Source: Pedobacter sp. KBS0701
GTDB lineage: Bacteria; Bacteroidota; Bacteroidia; Sphingobacteriales; Sphingobacteriaceae
Direction: 5' to 3'
NCBI RefSeq assembly: GCF_005938645.2
Contig: NZ_CP042171.1
Span: 5,022,001-5,086,000 of the forward strand
Length of the DNA stretch: 64,000 nt
Shown here: in pieces, positions 58,737 to 64,000 of the stretch
Position numbering within the stretch: the stretch's first letter is position 1
Layout: the number at the start of each line of letters is the position of its first letter
The notes under the pieces: model-generated
What the model was told of the DNA's origin: nothing
Seen by the model: only the letters and a program-made list of their open reading frames with translations
The model's database searches: none
Made by a program: the position numbers and the translations under genes

Positions 58737-59759
58737 ATGACAAGAATATCTCATCTGAAATTTATTGCAATACTTATTTTGGTTATCGCTCCCTTTCTTT
58801 ATCTCCACGCTCAAGATCCTAAATATCCTTCAGAAATAACCGTTGCACAGGATGGCAGCGGAAATTACAAAACCATTCAGGAGGCTGTAAATTCGGTAAG
58901 GGATTTAGGCGAGAAAGAAGTTAAGATTTATATTAAAAAGGGTACTTATAAAGAAAAATTGACTATTCCATCCTGGAAAATCAGGATTTGGATTATAGGA
59001 GAAGATGTAGAAAATACCATCATTACCTTCAATGATTATTCGGGCAAACTTAATCCAGCAGGTGATGACCAGTTTGGCAATAGGAAATTCAGCACTTATA
59101 CCTCTTTTACCGTATTGGTTCAAGGCAATGATATCCACCTGGAAAATTTAACCATTATCAATTCTGCCGGCCGCGTTGGCCAGGCTGTTGCGCTGCATGT
59201 AGAAGGTGATCGATTCATAGCAAAAAACTGCAGGTTTTTGGGCAATCAGGATACGCTTTATGCCGCTATTGAAAATAGTCGTCAATATTATCAAAACTGT
59301 TATATCGAGGGCACAACCGATTTTATTTTCGGCAAGGCAACGGTAGTCTTTCAAAATTGTACCATCAAAAGTTTAAGCGATTCTTATGTTACCGCAGCTT
59401 CAACCTCCGCGCAACAGAAATTCGGATTTGTTTTTCTAAATTGTAAGCTCATTGCAGATACTGCTGTAACGAAAGCTTATTTAGGCAGGCCATGGCGGCC
59501 GTATGCAAAAACGGTATTCTTAAACTGTGAAATTGGAAAACACATTTTACCTGAAGGCTGGAATGCCTGGAAAGGCGATAAGATGTTCCCAGATAAGGAA
59601 TTAACCGCGTTTTATGCTGAATATAAAAGTAAAGGTGCTGGGGCATTGACCAGAACAAGATTAGCCTGGACGAAACAGCTCACTAATAAAGAGGCTAAAA
59701 ATTATACTTTAAAAAATATACTGAGCGGAATGGATCAATGGAACCCACTCACAAATTAA
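58737..59759 (+). CDS. Pectin methylesterase (CE8)
   Basis: A 340-residue secreted enzyme with a signal peptide (about 1-26, LHAQ). It is a right-handed beta-helix esterase that removes methyl groups from homogalacturonan. Motifs: VAQDGSGNYKTIQEAV (about 36-51), the Gln in GQAVALH, the Gln/Asp in GNQDTLYA, the catalytic Asp in GTTDFIFG and the Arg/Trp pair in YLGRPWRPYA. All usual catalytic residues are present. It precedes a CE12 esterase by 5 bases, so the pair forms one transcript. Confidence 0.94.
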   Translation: MTRISHLKFIAILILVIAPFLYLHAQDPKYPSEITVAQDGSGNYKTIQEAVNSVRDLGEKEVKIYIKKGTYKEKLTIPSWKIRIWIIGEDVENTIITFNDYSGKLNPAGDDQFGNRKFSTYTSFTVLVQGNDIHLENLTIINSAGRVGQAVALHVEGDRFIAKNCRFLGNQDTLYAAIENSRQYYQNCYIEGTTDFIFGKATVVFQNCTIKSLSDSYVTAASTSAQQKFGFVFLNCKLIADTAVTKAYLGRPWRPYAKTVFLNCEIGKHILPEGWNAWKGDKMFPDKELTAFYAEYKSKGAGALTRTRLAWTKQLTNKEAKNYTLKNILSGMDQWNPLTN

Positions 59760-59764
59760 TTAAA

Positions 59765-60505
59765 ATGAAAACCAATTTCCTTAAGATTTTTGCGGCAGGA
59801 GCCTTAGCTGTTTTATTCTCTTTTACTTTTATTCAAATGAAAACAAAGCTGTACATCATCGGCGATTCTACCGCAGCCAATAAAGAAGAAAAAGCTTATC
59901 CGGAAACCGGTTGGGGCATGGCTTTACAATCATACTTTAAAACCGATGTAACGGTTGATAACCGGGCTTTAAATGGAAGAAGTACCAAATCATTCAGGGC
60001 CGAAAAACGTTGGGACCCAATTTTAGCACAGTTAAATCCAGGTGATTATGTTTTTATAGAGTTTGGACATAATGATGAAAAAGTTGATAAGCCAACAGTT
60101 GGTGTTTCATTGGCCGATTTTAAGATCAATCTGGTGAATTATGTAAAAGAAACCCGGAGCAAAAAAGCATTTCCGGTTTTACTCACGCCAATCTCCCGCA
60201 GAAGTTTCAAAAATGGTGTTTTAATCGATTCGCATGGCGACTATCCAAGGGTTACCCGTCAGGTGGCCGATTCGCTAAATATACCCTTAATTGATATGCT
60301 GGCTAAAACAGAAAGTTTATTGACCCGTTTGGGGGATGAGCCTTCAATTAAATTATTCAACCATGTTGATTCGGGAAATGTAAATTATCCAAAAGGCAAA
60401 AAAGACGATACACATTTAAGTCCCGAGGGCGCTAAACAGGTTGCAGGATTGGTTGTAAAAGGGATTAAGGAGTTGAAGTTGAGTTTAGCGAAGAGTTTGA
60501 AGTAA
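59765..60505 (+). CDS. Rhamnogalacturonan acetylesterase-like SGNH hydrolase (CE12)
   Basis: A 246-residue SGNH hydrolase with a signal-like N-terminus (about 1-24). The nucleophile is Ser35 in IIGDSTAANK, with the Gly/Asn blocks in DNRALNGRSTKSF and FIEFGHNDEK, and the Asp/His pair in DDTHLSPEGA. The CE12 group removes acetyl groups from rhamnogalacturonan or pectin. The start at 59765 is chosen, because an earlier Met at 59738 is inside the pectinesterase gene. The tail, rich in Lys and Leu, is unusual. Confidence 0.9.
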   Translation: MKTNFLKIFAAGALAVLFSFTFIQMKTKLYIIGDSTAANKEEKAYPETGWGMALQSYFKTDVTVDNRALNGRSTKSFRAEKRWDPILAQLNPGDYVFIEFGHNDEKVDKPTVGVSLADFKINLVNYVKETRSKKAFPVLLTPISRRSFKNGVLIDSHGDYPRVTRQVADSLNIPLIDMLAKTESLLTRLGDEPSIKLFNHVDSGNVNYPKGKKDDTHLSPEGAKQVAGLVVKGIKELKLSLAKSLK

Positions 60506-60905
60506 AAAATATAGTTGTCATCCTGAACGCCAGTGAAGGATCTTTTAGTTAAGCGTATTGCCCCTTAGTTAATATCTTCTTAAAAATAAGTTGATCTGTG
60601 TTCTGCCTTTCGTTTGGAGATTCTTCACTGCGCTACCATTGATGTTATTCTATAAACTAATATTAATCAGCGCTTTAACCGATTTCGTATTTCCATCCAG
60701 CTAGGCCATAGCACGGTACCCCGTTCTACTTAAATCCGGCCTAACAAATTTTTCGGGCTGCACTGTTCTAGCCACACAACTGGCTTCAAAAGAAAAATTT
60801 TCAGCCGGCATTTTTTGTTTCTTTTTGATGCCAAAAAGAAAGAGCCATTCGGCGGCGGCGAGCCGAGGCAAGACCGTGCTGTATGGCAAAACAAATCAAT
60901 TAAAC

Positions 60906-60952
60906 GTCACTCATATTGATTTTACACAATAAATTACCCCCTCAGAATGACA
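60906..60952 (+). repeat. 47-bp dispersed repeat, copy C
   Basis: Begins GTCACTCATATTGATTTTAC and ends CCCTCAGAATGACA. It matches copies A and B. Confidence 0.65.
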
Positions 60953-60969
60953 GCTAAGAATACAAAACA

Positions 60970-61018
60970 AAAAAAAGCCGCAAATCCACAGATTAACATC
61001 CATGTTTTTGCGGCTTAG
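60970..61018 (-). terminator. Terminator of the GapN-like gene
   Basis: AAGCCGCAAA near 60975 pairs with TTTGCGGCTT near 61006-61015. On the minus strand it is followed by a T run. It begins about 18 bases after the stop at 61036. Confidence 0.75.
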
Positions 61019-61035
61019 TTTTATAAAGTGACCTT

Positions 61036-62661
61036 TTAAAAAATATACTTCGTGCTTAAGAAGTTCGAATCATCTCCTCTCACAATTTCGTTCAGTAACT
61101 TTTTATTATCTTCAGTAAACTTAGTGGCTACCAAAGAGCGGATCGAGAATGAACGCAAGGCATCTACTACAGAAAGGGTTCCTTCGGCACTGTCTTTACG
61201 TCCAGTGAAAGGGAACACATCTGGTCCACGCTGACATTGACAGTTGATATTTACACGGCTGACCTGGTTAACCAAAGGATCGATTAACGAAGAAATTACC
61301 GCAGCATTGTTGCTAAAAATACTCACCTGCTGGCCGTGTGGCGAACCGATTAAATACTCGATAGGTTCTTCCAGATCATCAAAAGGCACAACAGGAACAA
61401 TCGGACCAAACTGCTCTTCGCGATACAATTTCATGTTGCTGTTTACCGGATAAACAATGGCAGGATAAACAAAAGTTTCTAACGTTTGTCCACCATTTTT
61501 GTTTACTACTTTTGCCCCATGCGAAACGGCATCATCAATACATTCTTTTAAATATTCAGGTTTATTCAACTCAGGTAATGGAGTAAGGTTTACCCCTTTT
61601 TCCCAAGGCATACCGAATTTCAGTTTTTCTACTTCTGCCGATAAACGCTTTAAAAATTCCTGTGCCAAACTGCGGTGTACATAAACGATTTTAATCGCGG
61701 TACAACGTTGTCCGTTAAAAGAAAGTGAGCCTAAAACGGTTTCAGAAACCGCTAAATCCAGGTCGGCATCTTTGGTGATGATGGCCGCATTTTTGGCATC
61801 CAGACCTAAAATAGCCCTTAAGCGGTTTACTTTAGGGTGCAGTTTTTTAAGTTCATTGGCTACTTTACTGGAACCGATCAAAGTAAGCACATTGATTTTT
61901 CCCGATTTCATCAATCCCGGAACAATGGTATTGCCACGGCCATAAATGGTATTCACCACTCCTTTTGGAAAACTGGAGCGGAAAGCTTCCAGCAAAGGGT
62001 AATGTAATAAAGTACCATGTTTAGGTGGTTTGAATAAAAGCGTATTGCCCATAATCAAAGCCGGGATCAGGGTTGTAAAAGTCTCGTTTAAAGGATAATT
62101 GAACGGCCCCATACACAGCACCACTCCAAGCGGAGAACGGCGCACCTGGGCCACGATTCCCTGCTCTATTTCAAAACGTGATGACTGCCTGTCGATATCT
62201 TTCAAGGCATCGATGGTCGCGTAGATATATTCTACAGTACGGTCGAACTCTTTAACCGAATCAGCATAAGATTTACCGATTTCCCACATAATAAGCTTGG
62301 CAACAATTTCCTTTTGCTCAATCATTTTATGGGTAAAGTTTTCTACACAGGCAATGCGGTCGGCAACGCTCATGGTTGGCCATTGCCCACGACCATTATC
62401 ATAAGCAGCTACGGCAGCATCCAAAGCTTCTGTCGATTCTTTTTCTGTACATACCGGGAAACTACCGATACGCTTTCGTTTTAAGCCCTCAGGGGTTTTT
62501 ACGCATACCGGAGAAAAAACTTCATTAAACGGTCCGTTCCATGGTTTCATTTCCCCATTTGATAGAAACTCCTTTTGATTGATTTCTTCCGTGAGCCTAA
62601 ATTCATCTGGAATCTGGCTCTCTTCAACGAAAATACTTTCGAGGTTTAGCGTTGTACTCAA
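61036..62661 (-). CDS. GapN-like NADP-dependent aldehyde dehydrogenase
   Basis: A 541-residue aldehyde dehydrogenase of the GapN-like branch, which oxidises glyceraldehyde 3-phosphate to 3-phosphoglycerate with NADP. The N-terminus (FVEESQIPDEFRLTEEINQK) is shared with the branch. The catalytic Cys is in SFNGQRCTAIKI, and the usual ELGGK is replaced by LGLDAKNAA, so the Glu position is altered. The C-terminal REEQFGPIVPVVPFDDLEE is typical. Because it lies beside an MFS sugar-acid transporter, action on another aldehyde from sugar-acid breakdown is possible. Confidence 0.85.
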   Translation of the reverse strand: MSTTLNLESIFVEESQIPDEFRLTEEINQKEFLSNGEMKPWNGPFNEVFSPVCVKTPEGLKRKRIGSFPVCTEKESTEALDAAVAAYDNGRGQWPTMSVADRIACVENFTHKMIEQKEIVAKLIMWEIGKSYADSVKEFDRTVEYIYATIDALKDIDRQSSRFEIEQGIVAQVRRSPLGVVLCMGPFNYPLNETFTTLIPALIMGNTLLFKPPKHGTLLHYPLLEAFRSSFPKGVVNTIYGRGNTIVPGLMKSGKINVLTLIGSSKVANELKKLHPKVNRLRAILGLDAKNAAIITKDADLDLAVSETVLGSLSFNGQRCTAIKIVYVHRSLAQEFLKRLSAEVEKLKFGMPWEKGVNLTPLPELNKPEYLKECIDDAVSHGAKVVNKNGGQTLETFVYPAIVYPVNSNMKLYREEQFGPIVPVVPFDDLEEPIEYLIGSPHGQQVSIFSNNAAVISSLIDPLVNQVSRVNINCQCQRGPDVFPFTGRKDSAEGTLSVVDALRSFSIRSLVATKFTEDNKKLLNEIVRGDDSNFLSTKYIF

Positions 62662-62771
62662 TTTTAATTGTTGTTAGGGTTAAATTAATGTTAAATCTAT
62701 AGTTTAAGTATAGATTCGTTTGTATAAAAAGGCTGATGGTTCAGAAAGCTTCCCTAACATCAACCCTTGGT

Positions 62772-63998
62772 TTATTTTAGTTCGATTACTTTATATTTTG
62801 GCACTAAGGTTTTCATTACCGTCCATCCGATTAAATAACATACCGCACAGATGGAAAATATAATGAAATAGCCGGCCTCTTCACCTTTAAACCCCATAAA
62901 AACAATCTCGTTTTTGCCCGTATAGTCGAACAGCAAACCAGAGCCTTTATTAATAATGAAAGAGCCTAAGCCACCGGCCATACCACCTATGCCGGTAATG
63001 GTTGCAATGGCTTTTTTAGGGAACATATCGCCCACAGTAGAAAATATATTTGCCGACCATGCCTGGTGGGCTGCACCCGCAATACCGATAATGATTACCG
63101 GAATCCAATAGGTAATGTGGCCTAAAGGTTGTGCGGCCAAAGCCAATAGCGGGAAAAATGCAAAAATCAACATGGCCCTCATTCTGCCTTCGTAAGGATT
63201 CATGCCTTTTTTATCTACAAAATAAGTAGGCAACCATCCTCCGATAATAGAAAGCAAGGTAATCATGTAAAGCACAAATAATGGTAATGCACTTTGAGTA
63301 GAATCCATCCCGTAAACCGATTTCAGGTAAGCAGGGGTCCAGAATAAAAAGAACCACCAAACACCATCGGTCATAAATTTACCAAAGGCGAAAGCCCAGG
63401 TCTGTTTGTATTTAAAACAATCGATAAACGAAACTTTTTCTTTGGTTTCTTCAACGTAATCGGCCAATTTCCGGTCGTTGATTACATCTTGTTGAATATA
63501 GGCCAATTCTTCAGCGCTAACCCTTTTATGTAATTCTGGCTTGTTATATACGAAAACCCATAAGCCCATCCATATAAAACCTAATGCACCGATAATAATG
63601 AACGACATTTCCCAACCATAAGCTTTGGCGATAAAAGGAATGGTAATAGGGGCAGCCAATGCACCAACAGTAGCACCAGCATTGAAAATACTGGTTGCAA
63701 ATGCCCGGTCTTTTTTAGGAAAGTATTCGGCAGTGGCTTTAATTGCAGCCGGGAAGTTTCCAGCCTCTCCAACCGCCAGTACAAAACGGGCAAAAATAAA
63801 GAGGGTAACACTTACCGAAACCACCAAACCTGTATCGTTAACACGGGCAATAATTTCTTTAGCACCTTCAAAACCTACAAACCAGTTTCCATTGATGATA
63901 CCTGCAGTTGCAATACCGCAGAAAGCATGCAAACAGGCGCCTACCGACCAAACACCAATGGCCCATAAAAAGCCCTTTTTTGTATCCAGTTTATCAAC
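62772..63998 (-). CDS. MFS transporter of the ACS type, hexuronate-like (5' end cut)
   Basis: The frame remains open to the window edge. The last 409 codons are present, including about 11 of 12 membrane helices. Marks: FARFVLAVGEAGNFPAAIKA near helix 4, the WWFFLFWTPAYLKSVYGM region and helices 7-12 ending ICAVCYLIGWTVMKTLVPKY. This pattern fits the anion:cation symporter group with ExuT/GudP-like members for hexuronates. A TTG at 63932 is internal, not a start. It is adjacent to the GapN-like gene and opposite the pectin locus, so a galacturonate-type substrate is plausible. Confidence 0.85.
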   Translation of the reverse strand, partial: VDKLDTKKGFLWAIGVWSVGACLHAFCGIATAGIINGNWFVGFEGAKEIIARVNDTGLVVSVSVTLFIFARFVLAVGEAGNFPAAIKATAEYFPKKDRAFATSIFNAGATVGALAAPITIPFIAKAYGWEMSFIIIGALGFIWMGLWVFVYNKPELHKRVSAEELAYIQQDVINDRKLADYVEETKEKVSFIDCFKYKQTWAFAFGKFMTDGVWWFFLFWTPAYLKSVYGMDSTQSALPLFVLYMITLLSIIGGWLPTYFVDKKGMNPYEGRMRAMLIFAFFPLLALAAQPLGHITYWIPVIIIGIAGAAHQAWSANIFSTVGDMFPKKAIATITGIGGMAGGLGSFIINKGSGLLFDYTGKNEIVFMGFKGEEAGYFIIFSICAVCYLIGWTVMKTLVPKYKVIELK

Positions 63999-64000
63999 TA

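Larger units (their letters stand above)
60506..61035. other. Repeat-filled intergenic region
   Basis: The region holds a REP-like arm near 60510-60545, a hairpin TTTCTTTTTG/CAAAAAGAAA around 60819-60842, GCGGCGGCGAGCCGAGGC in a G/C-rich island at about 60851-60870, the 47-bp repeat (60906-60952), and the gapN-type terminator at 60970-61018. No gene is supported. Confidence 0.6.

Noticed and set aside
63930..63932. TTG as the start of the MFS transporter
   Set aside because: Upstream codons in frame form the first membrane helix, so this is internal.

Overview
The window looks like chromosome from a Pedobacter-like member of the Sphingobacteriaceae (Bacteroidota). The signs are a SusC/SusD pair, the gliding lipoprotein GldD, lipoproteins ending in a short lipobox cysteine, the near absence of Shine-Dalgarno sites, several promoters with the Bacteroidota -7 box TAnnTTTG, AT-rich coding sequence, and many dispersed intergenic hairpin repeats. 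No rRNA, tRNA or CRISPR array was recognised. The genus is inferred from gene content only.

Layout. 1-13.4 kb: the end of an M13 peptidase, small membrane proteins (one probably frameshifted), a CapA-like lipoprotein, an NlpC/P60 peptidase, pdhA-pdhC of pyruvate dehydrogenase, a DUF885 lipoprotein, a GxxExxY gene between direct repeats, a YjlB-type cupin, a serine beta-lactamase-like lipoprotein, YbaB and a UPF0173 hydrolase. 13.4-14.8 kb: an IS110-family element with a structured leader that may encode a bridge RNA, followed by a complete intergenic palindrome. 14.9-29.6 kb: housekeeping and repair genes (polA, tag, an alkyltransferase-like protein, trmB, fcl, oxyR, sod, tadA, csaA). A four-helix-bundle (IVP-type) gene sits here between inverted low-complexity repeats, and a MITE-like unit lies at 28.07-28.44 kb. 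29.7-34.7 kb: the xylose operon xylB-xylA-symporter, whose promoter TTTG-N19-TATCTTTA overlaps a LacI-type operator. 34.9-41.7 kb: an NlpE-like lipoprotein with a LolC/E permease, an MBL hydrolase, gldD, aroE, a ComA-like synthase, a TPR protein and an NTF2-like protein. 42.4-50.6 kb: an M1 aminopeptidase, an ALDH7-type dehydrogenase, a DUF2807 protein, a pseudogene with two internal stops, a Crp/Fnr regulator paired with an AhpD-like protein, and an RlmI-like methyltransferase. 50.8-64 kb: a pectin utilisation locus with a LacI regulator, SusC, SusD, a Fn3/beta-helix lipoprotein, pectin methylesterase and a CE12 acetylesterase. A GapN-like dehydrogenase and an ACS-type (hexuronate-like) MFS transporter follow on the other strand.

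How the parts work together. The pectin locus would bind and import de-esterified pectin fragments; its LacI protein probably acts at ATGCAAGCGATTGCAT upstream of susC. The xylose promoter carries the same operator type, so the two sugar systems may share a regulator or belong to paralogous ones. tag and the alkyltransferase-like gene form an alkylation-repair neighbourhood. OxyR, superoxide dismutase and two AhpD-like proteins suggest peroxide and superoxide defence. The least explained content is intergenic: the putative bridge RNA, two small-gene cassettes bracketed by repeats, a 47-bp repeat in three copies, and a family of palindromes related in layout to REP elements.
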